This document shows, piece after piece, positions 7,283 through 15,382 of a stretch of 64,000 nucleotides of DNA (position 1 is its first letter; each line of letters starts with the position of its first letter). The stretch comes from an uncultured Selenomonadales bacterium (lineage in GTDB: Bacteria; Bacillota; Negativicutes; Selenomonadales; Selenomonadaceae), in NCBI GenBank assembly GCA_946183785.1, contig CAMHCS010000012.1:1-64000 (forward strand). The letters run 5' to 3'. Below the pieces are notes generated by a model. The model was not told where the DNA came from. It made no database searches and worked only from the letters and a program-made list of their open reading frames with translations. The position numbers were made by a program, and so were the translations under genes.

Positions 7283-9778
7283 TTACTTCGGATTCCCTTC
7301 GTTCAGTTTATTCATCACGAATTGATAGACCTTTTCTCCGCAAGTGCCGTCCAAATTCGCCGCCGCCTCGCCATACGCCCGAAGCTGACGCTCTTTGTTA
7401 AATTGAGGGCCGGTAATATTGCCGTCCAACAAGTCTTCCAAAGAATTGAACGCGTCCTCTTTGCACCCATAGCGCAGCCATTCCGCCAGTTCCCGGAAAC
7501 CCGCGCTGTGTTCCGCCACTTCCGTTTCATCGAAGTCAATAGAGACGGGTGTACACGCACCTGTCCGTATATCCATATCGTAGAGGCGCCGGCTCATGGC
7601 GTGGAAGAAGCGCCAAACGGAATCCTTCACCCGATACAGGAACATCCCGACCGCGCAGGTGAAATAATATCCGGTTTCCCATCGAAGTGACATCTCGACG
7701 GTTGGCTTCCATTCCGTCATCTTTCCGGTCTTGCGGTCGAGCCGGACGAACATATTACCCCAGTATGGCGGCAAGATGACCTGCTCGCCGTCCACCGCCG
7801 GATGCCCGAAAGGCCGCGTGTCGCAAAGAAAGCCGAAGGGAATATGACGGCAGGCAAAGCCGTCGGGCAAGCCGCGGTATGTCTCAATTTTACCGCTGTT
7901 CGGCTGCCAGCAAATGACCGTATCCCCTGCGTAAGGCACGAGCCAAAGCTCATCGCCGTATACGGTAATCTCCATGCACCCGCGGAAAGAAGGCGTCTCC
8001 ATTGTTAGCTGTTGCAGCTCCATCGTCTGCGCGTCGATTACTGCAATCGAATCGTCGACCGGCGACGCTATGACCAGCTTATCCCGCCAGACGCAGCTTC
8101 CGCCGAAGCGCCATTCCCCGTCCACCATTTGCGCAAAAAAAGACTGAAGCCCGTCAACATACCCGACGGCGTCCGAAACCGTATCCAAACGAACGACTGC
8201 GGGATATTGAATTGGCAAGAGAAAAATATATTTTCCGAGCTGCCACGCATTCGCAAATGCGCCCGCCTGCTCCAACCGTCGTTCTAAAGGAATGCGTTTC
8301 TCTATCTTTCCGTCGGCAATTTTCAGAACGTCCTGCGCGTTGAGCGAACATACATATTGGCTGCCGTCCTGTTCGAATACGGGCAAGTAATAACTGCCCC
8401 AGGCGTATCGTGACAAATTGCAGATATATCGGTACCGCGAACCTTCCCGATGGTAGAGGACATTGTACAGCGAAACCAGCCACTCGTCTGTATGCTCCGG
8501 GACAAAATTAAAGACGCCCATATAGTCGCCGGGGTTTGGCTTCGAAAGAATGAAATTGTTCAGCAGGAACAAGGGCTTGCCGGCCACAGCAAACAGGGAG
8601 GTAACGCTGGTACCGTCGTCGCCGATGTAGACGTCGGAAAGTGCAATGGTTTTCTCGATATCCGGCGTATCGTCGTATATGCCGATATTCTCTTCAATAA
8701 ATGTTTTTCGTAATTTGGTGTACTGCGGATAAAATTCCTTCCGCATGGACGAGAAGGTCGACTCCATGAGCGGATGCGGTCTCCAGATCAGGCAGGCGTC
8801 TTTTCGGCCTTTGAACGTCTGAAACACATACTCCATTTTTTGCAGGAATGTCCCCGTGTCGTAGAGCATCCCGCCGAGACTGGTGTTGTAAAAATACACC
8901 TTTCGCCCCCGCATTTTTTTCTCCCATGCCTTCGGAGCTTGCGGGGGATTCATGCACATTTGCAGGCTCCTGTCGAATTTCGGCGAGCCGAAAGGCAGGA
9001 ATTTCTCATCCGGAAGCGACTCGTCGAACAGCTTCCTGAAATATGGCGATTGAATAACGATATAATCGGCGTTCAGATACGCCGGACACATCCGTTGCAT
9101 TTCCGCCATGCCGCCCGTAGTTGCGTAATAGGGAATATATACCAAAAGGTCCGTACACGGTTTCAAATTGGAAGAATAATATCTACTTTCCACAGACGTA
9201 ACGTAATTATGTCCGTCATACGGATTATGAATAAAGATGACGTCAGGGTGAATGTCCTTCAAATCGAAGTCTTCCCATTTCACCGTCGGCACGTCTTTCG
9301 GGAATTGGTCTCTCTCGCAATGCCACTCCGCGACGGTGTGCTCCGGCGTAAGGTCGGCATAAGGAATCGGCATGACATAGGCGATGCAGTGTTCTTTATC
9401 CTCGTCCGCCGCCTTCCAGACGCTCTCAAGGCTGTCCCACATGCTGGCTTTGTATGGCAAGAAGAAGATTTCCTTTTTGAAGGCGGTTTCTTTTTGCGTT
9501 TGCGTGATCATATATTGCAGCAATTCGCTGCACAGGGAGACAATCTCGTCTTTATCCGACGCGTCTGCCGCCAATTGCTCCGCGGCAAGCAGAAGGCCGT
9601 CGTAGGTGTCTTTGTATTCGACAAAGCGATTTTCGGAAAGCCCCTGAAAACACAAATCGCGTGCCTGCACAAGGGCGTCATGAATCGCCCGCAGGTCACG
9701 CGAAATAAAGGGCGGCATGGCGTTCAGGCCGTCCCGGACGATTTGCAGTTGTTTCAGCAATCTTTCCCTGATCGCCAT
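7283..9778 (-). CDS. Large CDP-glycerol-transferase-like protein with a propeller-like C-terminal half
   Basis: The 831-residue protein starts with a helical region, then shows a TagB/TagF-like core from about residue 120 to 430: VYIPYYATTG, KFLPFGSPKFDR, CLIWRPHPL and the nucleotide-site-like SDVYIGDDGTSVTSLFA near 385-401. From about residue 450 the sequence changes to repeated short strands such as WQLGKYIFLLP, VWRDKLVIASP and VYGDELWLVPY, which look like a beta-propeller. I know of no standard family with this combination. The start at 9778 is preceded by GGAGG. It is the first gene of the leftward glycan operon and probably transfers an alcohol-phosphate; the propeller may bind the acceptor. 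Confidence 0.65.
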   Translation of the reverse strand: MAIRERLLKQLQIVRDGLNAMPPFISRDLRAIHDALVQARDLCFQGLSENRFVEYKDTYDGLLLAAEQLAADASDKDEIVSLCSELLQYMITQTQKETAFKKEIFFLPYKASMWDSLESVWKAADEDKEHCIAYVMPIPYADLTPEHTVAEWHCERDQFPKDVPTVKWEDFDLKDIHPDVIFIHNPYDGHNYVTSVESRYYSSNLKPCTDLLVYIPYYATTGGMAEMQRMCPAYLNADYIVIQSPYFRKLFDESLPDEKFLPFGSPKFDRSLQMCMNPPQAPKAWEKKMRGRKVYFYNTSLGGMLYDTGTFLQKMEYVFQTFKGRKDACLIWRPHPLMESTFSSMRKEFYPQYTKLRKTFIEENIGIYDDTPDIEKTIALSDVYIGDDGTSVTSLFAVAGKPLFLLNNFILSKPNPGDYMGVFNFVPEHTDEWLVSLYNVLYHREGSRYRYICNLSRYAWGSYYLPVFEQDGSQYVCSLNAQDVLKIADGKIEKRIPLERRLEQAGAFANAWQLGKYIFLLPIQYPAVVRLDTVSDAVGYVDGLQSFFAQMVDGEWRFGGSCVWRDKLVIASPVDDSIAVIDAQTMELQQLTMETPSFRGCMEITVYGDELWLVPYAGDTVICWQPNSGKIETYRGLPDGFACRHIPFGFLCDTRPFGHPAVDGEQVILPPYWGNMFVRLDRKTGKMTEWKPTVEMSLRWETGYYFTCAVGMFLYRVKDSVWRFFHAMSRRLYDMDIRTGACTPVSIDFDETEVAEHSAGFRELAEWLRYGCKEDAFNSLEDLLDGNITGPQFNKERQLRAYGEAAANLDGTCGEKVYQFVMNKLNEGNPK

Positions 9779-9940
9779 TTCCCTCGCCTCCGAATCCTTT
9801 CTTCAGAGAAGGTCTGCGAAGACAGACTTCACCTCGTCTGAAGGAAGCGTTTAAAAACTCGACAGTGTCACGCACTGCCTTATTCATCGCTTCCTCTGAA
9901 TACAATTAATTTTACAACGAATCGGTGGTTCTGTCAAACG

Positions 9941-9977
9941 AAACCTCCCCCGTAACGATGCGTTCGGGGGAGGTTTT
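9941..9977 (-). terminator. Hairpin terminator after gdpP
   Basis: AAACCTCCCCC and GGGGGAGGTTT pair across a 14-base loop, with a short T-rich run on either side. It lies 12 bases beyond the gdpP stop codon and separates gdpP from the glycan operon. The run of five Ts on the plus strand means it could also act in the other direction. Confidence 0.75.
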
Positions 9978-9988
9978 TGTCTTCATTT

Positions 9989-11983
9989 TCAGCCGTTTTC
10001 TTCGATATACTTCCTGGCGATTTCCACGGCTTTTGCCTGGATTTCGTCGAGGTTGCCGTTTTTGATCTGGGCGCCTGCCACGTTTTGGTGGCCGCCGCCG
10101 CCGAACTCTTCCATGATGACCTGCACGTTCAGCTCGCCTACGGCTCTCGCGCTGATGCCGACGATGTCCGGGGTGAGCTGGAATACTACGATGCTCATGC
10201 GGGCTTCCTCGATGTAGAGCAGCGAGTCCGCCACCTGCGCGGCAACAGCCTGGATATTCGGCTGGATGTCACGGCATGTGGCGACGATCAGACCTCCTTC
10301 GTACAGAGTCGAGGCCGCCATCGCTTTCGATAGCGTCAGATTGGTCGCATAGTCTTCGCGGAAGAGCTGGCGCACCATGACCGGATCGGCTCCGGCCTTT
10401 CTGAGGTAGGCCGCCGCTTCCAATGTGCGGACGCCGGTCTGCACGCCGAAGTGCTTGGTGTCAACGACGATGCCCGCGTACAGCGCGGTTGCGTCGAAGC
10501 GCGTCAGCTTCAGGTCGTCTGCATAATAAATCGTCAGCTCCGACACCAGCTCGCTGGTCGAGGAGGAAGACGGCTCGATATAGGAAAGCTGCGGATTCTC
10601 GATCGCTTCCTCGCTGCGCCGGTGGTGGTCGATGATGATCCGGCGCTGCACCGCCGCCAGCACACGCGGCGAGGCGACCATGTGCGGGATATGGGTATCA
10701 ACAATGACCAAAAGGGGCTTGTTCCCGGTGATGACTTCGGGCAGCTCGCTTTCGTGGACGAAAAGATGTGCGTATTCCGGCTTGTCCAGGATCAGGTCCG
10801 TAAACTTGTCGATGCCTTCATTCATATCGGACAGCACAATCTTCACGGGCTTTTTCGAGAAAAGCGCGAGCCGGGCCACGCCCATGGCCGAACCAAGCGC
10901 GTCGAAGTCCTCATTCTTGTGGCCCATGATGTAGATTTCGTCGGAGGCCTCGATCTGCTCGCGGAGCGAATGGGCGACGACGCGGACCTTGACCCGCGTG
11001 TGTTTCTCCACCGCCGGGGATTTGCCGCCGAAAAACTGCGTCTTGCCGTCGATGCAGACCGCGGCCTGGTCGCCGCCGCGGGCGAGAGCCAGTTCCAATG
11101 TTTTCAGGGCTTGCCGTGCCGCGTCGTGAACCGACTGCTGATCCACCGTCACGACGCCGAAGGACAGCGTGACCGGCAGCTTGTTCGAGCCCAAGAGCGA
11201 ATGGACGCGGTCGAGAATGTCGAATTTGCTCTGCACCGCCTGGTCGAGCGCGCGCCGTTCCATGACCGCCACGTATTTTTCCTCGTTGAGCCGCTGGATC
11301 AGGAATCCCAGTTCATTCGCCCAGGAATCCAGCATGTTCGTGATTGTCGAGGACAGCGTCGAGCGCTCCGCCTCCACGAGGCCCTGCAGCGCCTCGTCGT
11401 AGTTGTCGATCTGGATATAGGCGAGCACCGTCTGCCCAGCCGCGAGGTCGGCGCGCATCTGCTCGAAATCCGTCACGTCTGTAACGTAAAACGCCATCAG
11501 GAGGCGGTCGTCTTCCAGCGGCACGGGACGATACTCGGCGCGGTATGCCGTCTCCCCCGCGCGGAACATGTATTCGCCTGTCATACCCCAGATCGGCTTC
11601 AGGATCATTTCCGGCCAGAAATTCTTGACCGGCGTGCCGTGTTCCGGATGCGGAGCCGGGGCTATGCACCGCGCCAACTCGGCGTTCGACCATTGGAGGC
11701 GACCCTCCTCATCCACGATCAGGATCGCCACCGGCAGCCGCTCTATCGCGTAGTTCGTCACCGGCTTGATATGGCTGACGACGTCGCGAAAATAGGCGTC
11801 AAGGTCGCGCTCGCGCCGAATCTGCCGCCCCCGCACGAAAAAGGCGAGGCAAAGGAAAAGCACAGCCGCGCCGATCCCAAACAGCGGGTTGAACGCGAAA
11901 ATCGCAGCGGCGAGCAGCCCACAGGCTGTCAGTAAAACGCAAATGTCAGGCCACGCTGAAGTATTGCGAGGCAAGGAAATCAC
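9989..11983 (-). CDS. gdpP: Cyclic-di-AMP phosphodiesterase, GdpP/YybT family
   Basis: The 664-residue membrane enzyme hydrolyses cyclic di-AMP. Two membrane helices span about residues 12-50, a PAS-like sensor follows near 80-170, then a degenerate GGDEF domain near 175-305, and a DHH-DHHA1 catalytic region from about 345. Metal ligands are visible in GHKNEDFDALGSAMG (354-368), IVDTHIPH and IIDHHRRSEE, and the C-terminal GGGGHQNVAGAQ is typical of DHHA1. The start is a GTG that overlaps the TGA of the DUF2232 gene (GTGA), so translation is coupled. The usual downstream neighbour rplI is absent; a terminator follows instead. Confidence 0.93.
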   Translation of the reverse strand: MISLPRNTSAWPDICVLLTACGLLAAAIFAFNPLFGIGAAVLFLCLAFFVRGRQIRRERDLDAYFRDVVSHIKPVTNYAIERLPVAILIVDEEGRLQWSNAELARCIAPAPHPEHGTPVKNFWPEMILKPIWGMTGEYMFRAGETAYRAEYRPVPLEDDRLLMAFYVTDVTDFEQMRADLAAGQTVLAYIQIDNYDEALQGLVEAERSTLSSTITNMLDSWANELGFLIQRLNEEKYVAVMERRALDQAVQSKFDILDRVHSLLGSNKLPVTLSFGVVTVDQQSVHDAARQALKTLELALARGGDQAAVCIDGKTQFFGGKSPAVEKHTRVKVRVVAHSLREQIEASDEIYIMGHKNEDFDALGSAMGVARLALFSKKPVKIVLSDMNEGIDKFTDLILDKPEYAHLFVHESELPEVITGNKPLLVIVDTHIPHMVASPRVLAAVQRRIIIDHHRRSEEAIENPQLSYIEPSSSSTSELVSELTIYYADDLKLTRFDATALYAGIVVDTKHFGVQTGVRTLEAAAYLRKAGADPVMVRQLFREDYATNLTLSKAMAASTLYEGGLIVATCRDIQPNIQAVAAQVADSLLYIEEARMSIVVFQLTPDIVGISARAVGELNVQVIMEEFGGGGHQNVAGAQIKNGNLDEIQAKAVEIARKYIEENG

Positions 11984-12945
11984 CCCCGGGATTTATCTTC
12001 CGCCCAGTATCTCGTCCTATAGTCGAGCACCATGTCAAACAAACCGATGAGGCAGAGAATGCGAAGCAGGAAACTGTTCAGTGTCACGAAAAACAGGAAG
12101 CCCATCGAGAAGAGCTTCGGCCAATGGAAATGGCGCGACGCGTACATATAGACGGACAGCCCTTCCACCCAGCCGGCGAAGGTCGCCAGCATGGAAAAGT
12201 TCAGCGACGCCTGATACAGAAGCGGGATCTCGCGCGTCGATCCCCAATAGGCGCCGACGAGGGAAAAGCCGAACACATAGACAAATACCGACGGCAGCCG
12301 CCACTCGGCAAAGGGCGGGAGCATCCGCACATCGTGACCGAGACGGCGAAGCACCGCGCCGCCGACGAAATAGTTGAGCATCGTGTCCATCAGACCCATG
12401 ATAACCACGATCAGCGGCAGCAAGAGCCGAACCAGTGACAGGTTCTCGGTGAAAATCTTCCGCGATTCCTCGATCTGCGCTTCGGACATGCCCATGCTCC
12501 TGTATATTTCCGCGGAGCTGTCGAAGGATTCTTCCATGACGTCGAACTGCATGGAAAACGGCTCGACGCCCGTCAGCGCGAAAAGCAGCGCCATCGCCGC
12601 GAGCTTCGCCGCCATCGAGCAGACGATGCCTGTGGTCAGCGTCCGCACCGAGGACCAGTCGTTCCGAAAGCCGAGTCCCAAAGCGATCCCGCCCGGCGCG
12701 AAGGCCAGCGCGAGGCGCAGCGAGACCGCCGGCTCCACCAACGCTGCCGTCAGCACCCCGGCGACAACGACAGCCATGACGCCCCATTTCAGGCCGTGCC
12801 TCACAATCAGCACAAGAATCGGCAGCGGCCACATCAGTACCGCCACCGTGCCGAGGAGCGGCACATAGACGCCGATCAGCGCCATGACGACGGTAACAGC
12901 GGCCAAAAGCCCGCTTTCCGTCATCGAAGTAACGCGAGTTGCCAT
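11980..12945 (-). CDS. DUF2232 (YybS-like) membrane protein
   Basis: This 321-residue protein is almost entirely hydrophobic, with about eight predicted membrane helices, including ESGLLAAVTVVMALIGVYVP near the N-terminus. Its size, topology and place directly before gdpP match the DUF2232/YybS family, whose gene is often paired with the c-di-AMP phosphodiesterase in Firmicutes. Its function is not established; a transport or regulatory role beside GdpP is often assumed. The ATG at 12945 has AAAGGA upstream. The gene is preceded by a palindromic promoter element that recurs in front of hsdM. Confidence 0.85.
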   Translation of the reverse strand: MATRVTSMTESGLLAAVTVVMALIGVYVPLLGTVAVLMWPLPILVLIVRHGLKWGVMAVVVAGVLTAALVEPAVSLRLALAFAPGGIALGLGFRNDWSSVRTLTTGIVCSMAAKLAAMALLFALTGVEPFSMQFDVMEESFDSSAEIYRSMGMSEAQIEESRKIFTENLSLVRLLLPLIVVIMGLMDTMLNYFVGGAVLRRLGHDVRMLPPFAEWRLPSVFVYVFGFSLVGAYWGSTREIPLLYQASLNFSMLATFAGWVEGLSVYMYASRHFHWPKLFSMGFLFFVTLNSFLLRILCLIGLFDMVLDYRTRYWAEDKSRG

Positions 12946-12983
12946 ACAGTCATCCTTTCAAAACAGAGTAAAATCATTTGAAT

Positions 12984-13041
12984 ATTATAACGCCTTAGAT
13001 CAGATTTTGTCGATAGACAAAATCTCCTCTGTCGGCGTTTC
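12984..13041 (-). promoter_or_regulatory. Palindromic promoter element, copy 1
   Basis: Read on the minus strand, TCGACA (-35) and TATAAT (-10, plus-strand 12984-12989) are separated by 18 bases, 39 bases before the DUF2232 start. The -35 lies in a palindrome with perfect 10-base arms, AGATTTTGTC and GACAAAATCT, enclosed by outer arms AACGCC and GGCGTT. The same arrangement, with the same spacing, occurs upstream of hsdM at about 32001-32060. The palindrome could be an operator, a hairpin at the end of the preceding transcript, or a small mobile element carrying a promoter. Confidence 0.7.
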
Positions 13042-13042
13042 C

Positions 13043-14557
13043 TTAATTCTTTGTCAGCGGCGTCAGGTCGAGGCCGGAAACGCCGGACAGGAATTTGGAC
13101 AGACGCTTCGAAATGCGCGCCACCGAGCCGGGCTTTCTGCCCTCAACGTTCAGCGGCATTTCCGGATCGTGCAGCGACATGCGCAAGAGCGCCCAGCCCT
13201 CCGGAAAGATCAGGCGCACGCCCTCATATGACGGCTCGGCGACGGGAACGCCCTTCGCCCGCGCCCGGCTCTCGAATTGTTTCAAAGCCTTGGCGCCTAC
13301 GGTTTGCGGATTATTCGTCCCATAGATGCGGAGCCGGTATTCGCAGCTTTCCGCCGGACGCCCCAGCGACGCGATCAGCGAAGAGAGCGTCTTGCCTTCC
13401 CGCCGCAGCTTTGCCGCCGCGATCAGGAGCTTTACTGCCAGATACGCGCCGTCGTCGAGGAAATAATTTTCCGCCATCGCGCCGTGCCCCGACGTCTCAA
13501 TGGCCAGCGGCGAATCGACGCCTTCCTTTCGGAGCCGGATACTCTCGTTGATGACGTTCTTATAACCGCGCTTGAAGCGGTGATGCTTCAGGTGCAGCTC
13601 ATTCTCGAGGAATTCCGTCAGCTCGTCCGACGTCACCGAGTCTGTGACGATCACGCCGCCCGGGTGCTCGGGCGCAAGGATCGCCGCCATCATCGCGATC
13701 AGTTCATTGCGGCTGATGGCCGTGCCGTCAGACAGTACTGCGCCCATGCGGTCCACGTCCGTATCGAAAATCAGTCCGAGATCGGCGTGGCTTTCCGTCA
13801 CCGCATTTCGGATCGCCGCCATCGCCTCCGCATTTTCCGGGTTCGGCGTATGGTTCGGGAAATGGCCGTCCGGCTCCAGAAAAAGACTGCCCGTGACGTC
13901 GGCGCCCAGCAGCTCAAGGACCTCGGAAGCGAAAAAGCCGCCCGCTCCGTTTCCCGCGTCCACAAGGATTTTCATGCCCTCGAACGGCCTCGTGCCGAGC
14001 TCCGGCAGTGCGCTCTTGATCCTGTCCCGCAAGAACCGTGTGTACCGGGTAATCAGCGCACAGGGACGCGCCGTCGCCTCGGCGGTTTTAATCGTCGGCG
14101 TCTCTTCGGCAGCCATTTGCAGAAGCTTCGTGATATCCGCCTTCTCCAAGCCGCCCGTCGGCGTGAAGAATTTCATACCGTTGCGGTTTGACGGCAAATG
14201 GCTCGCCGTCAGCATGATGGAAGCGTCGGCCCGCGTCTCGTCAAATTGCAGCGCCATGAACATCGCCGGCGTCGAGGCCATGCCGCAATCCAGTCCTTTC
14301 GCCCCCGCCGCGAGAATCGCCGAAAGCGCTTCCTCCTTCAAGGGTTTCGCCGTCAGCCGCGAATCCGTCCCTACGGCGATTGTCAGCTCCCGGGGCTGTT
14401 TTCCCTCCCGGGCGGCGATGAAACGCACGAAGGCGCCCGCGATACGATGTACGGCGGCGGGCGGCAGCGTCACCGGCTCGCCCGTCTCGCTCTCCATCGC
14501 CACGCCGCGAATGTCGCTCCCGTTTTGCAGCTTCAGCAGATCCTTTTCCTCCAACAT
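13043..14557 (-). CDS. Phosphomannomutase/phosphoglucomutase
   Basis: The 504-residue enzyme belongs to the alpha-D-phosphohexomutase family and interconverts hexose 6- and 1-phosphates in the cytoplasm, feeding nucleotide-sugar synthesis. All four signature loops are visible: the phosphoserine loop TASHLPSNRNG with S119, the metal loop FDTDVDRMG, the sugar-binding loop ETSGHGA, and the phosphate-binding RMSLHDPE near the C-terminus. The start at 14557 follows AAGGAGAG. The upstream aldolase gene ends 12 bases before it, so the two are probably co-transcribed. Mannose or glucose preference is not decided by the sequence. Confidence 0.9.
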   Translation of the reverse strand: MLEEKDLLKLQNGSDIRGVAMESETGEPVTLPPAAVHRIAGAFVRFIAAREGKQPRELTIAVGTDSRLTAKPLKEEALSAILAAGAKGLDCGMASTPAMFMALQFDETRADASIMLTASHLPSNRNGMKFFTPTGGLEKADITKLLQMAAEETPTIKTAEATARPCALITRYTRFLRDRIKSALPELGTRPFEGMKILVDAGNGAGGFFASEVLELLGADVTGSLFLEPDGHFPNHTPNPENAEAMAAIRNAVTESHADLGLIFDTDVDRMGAVLSDGTAISRNELIAMMAAILAPEHPGGVIVTDSVTSDELTEFLENELHLKHHRFKRGYKNVINESIRLRKEGVDSPLAIETSGHGAMAENYFLDDGAYLAVKLLIAAAKLRREGKTLSSLIASLGRPAESCEYRLRIYGTNNPQTVGAKALKQFESRARAKGVPVAEPSYEGVRLIFPEGWALLRMSLHDPEMPLNVEGRKPGSVARISKRLSKFLSGVSGLDLTPLTKN

Positions 14558-14569
14558 CGGAATCTCTCC

Positions 14570-15226
14570 TTATTTCATCTTGATCTGATCCGGATAATGC
14601 AATGCGAACGCTTCCGGCGGCAACGGGGAAACGCCTTCCTCTCCCGCCATCGCCGCCGCTCGAAAGGCGACCGCCGCCAGTTCCTCGATATAGGCCGCTT
14701 TCAAGAGCGCGTCTTCCGGCGACGCACCGACAGCCAGCGCGCCGTGACGAGCCAGGAGCAGCGCGTCTCCCGTCCGGAGCGGCTCCCGCACCGAGTCCGC
14801 CAGCGCGTTCGTTCCCTGCGGCGCAAAAGGCGCCACGGGAATCGTCCCGCCCTCGCAGCGAAGGTGCGCCGCTTCCAGTACGAGGCCGGGAATCGGGCGC
14901 TCCAACGCGGCGAAAACCAACGCGAATGGCGAGTGGGTGTGAACGACGGCGCGGATATCGGGGCGCGCCTCATAAGCCGCGATATGCATCAGCGCCTCGC
15001 TGGACGGCTTCCGTCCCTCTGCCGCCTCGACTACGCGCGCGTCCCTATCCATGACCACGACGTCCGCCGGCGTCATCGTACGACGCTCGACGCCCGACGG
15101 CGTCACGCAAATCAAGCCTGAGTCCTCGTCCAGCGCGCTGAAATTCCCCGACCGCCAGCGGCAAAGCCCTTCCGCCTCCGCCGCCTGCGCGCATCGCACC
15201 ACAGCGGCCCTGAGCGTCTCCAGCAT
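14570..15226 (-). CDS. Class II aldolase/adducin family protein (fuculose-phosphate aldolase-like)
   Basis: This 218-residue protein has the zinc-dependent class II aldolase fold. RSGNFSALDED near residues 25-35 forms the phosphate site, E77 is the likely catalytic acid, H96 and H98 in VVHTHSPFA are zinc ligands, and ARHGALAVG near 160 supplies the third histidine. Family members cleave fuculose 1-phosphate, ribulose 5-phosphate or methylthioribulose phosphate. It is paired with phosphohexomutase in one operon, but that does not fix the substrate. GGAGG lies directly upstream and a TATAAT box lies further up. Confidence 0.82.
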   Translation of the reverse strand: MLETLRAAVVRCAQAAEAEGLCRWRSGNFSALDEDSGLICVTPSGVERRTMTPADVVVMDRDARVVEAAEGRKPSSEALMHIAAYEARPDIRAVVHTHSPFALVFAALERPIPGLVLEAAHLRCEGGTIPVAPFAPQGTNALADSVREPLRTGDALLLARHGALAVGASPEDALLKAAYIEELAAVAFRAAAMAGEEGVSPLPPEAFALHYPDQIKMK

Positions 15227-15257
15227 TCGCCCGCCTCCTTTTTCGAAAACAAAATAT

Positions 15258-15263
15258 ATTATA
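15258..15263 (-). promoter_or_regulatory. -10 element for the aldolase-phosphomannomutase operon
   Basis: A minus-strand TATAAT lies 32 bases before the aldolase start in a very AT-rich divergent intergenic region. No good -35 is seen at the usual distance, so the promoter is tentative. The rightward gene at 15383 must be transcribed from the same 156-base region. Confidence 0.45.
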
Positions 15264-15382
15264 TATTCGCGATGCGAGGCAAAAAATCCTTGTCATGCAC
15301 GACAATAATTTTCACTTTCTAACTTTTGCAGGAAAAATCACCAAACCGGCGAATATTCACAATGCAAACAGGAGTGATAGAA

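Noticed and set aside
5851-7401. Rightward open frame of 516 codons opposite the fused cytidylyltransferase-oxidoreductase
   Set aside because: No ribosome binding site or family motif; the minus-strand frame contains HEGH and NAD-binding motifs and is clearly the gene.
9696-9905. Short leftward frame upstream of the 831-residue protein
   Set aside because: It runs through the ribosome binding site and start of the next gene and ends in a low-complexity tail. There is no motif and no clear ribosome binding site, so I treat it as chance, though its first 30 codons look somewhat protein-like.
10451-11935. Rightward open frame of 494 codons opposite gdpP
   Set aside because: Rich in Arg and Gln as expected of a reverse-strand shadow; gdpP has all catalytic motifs.
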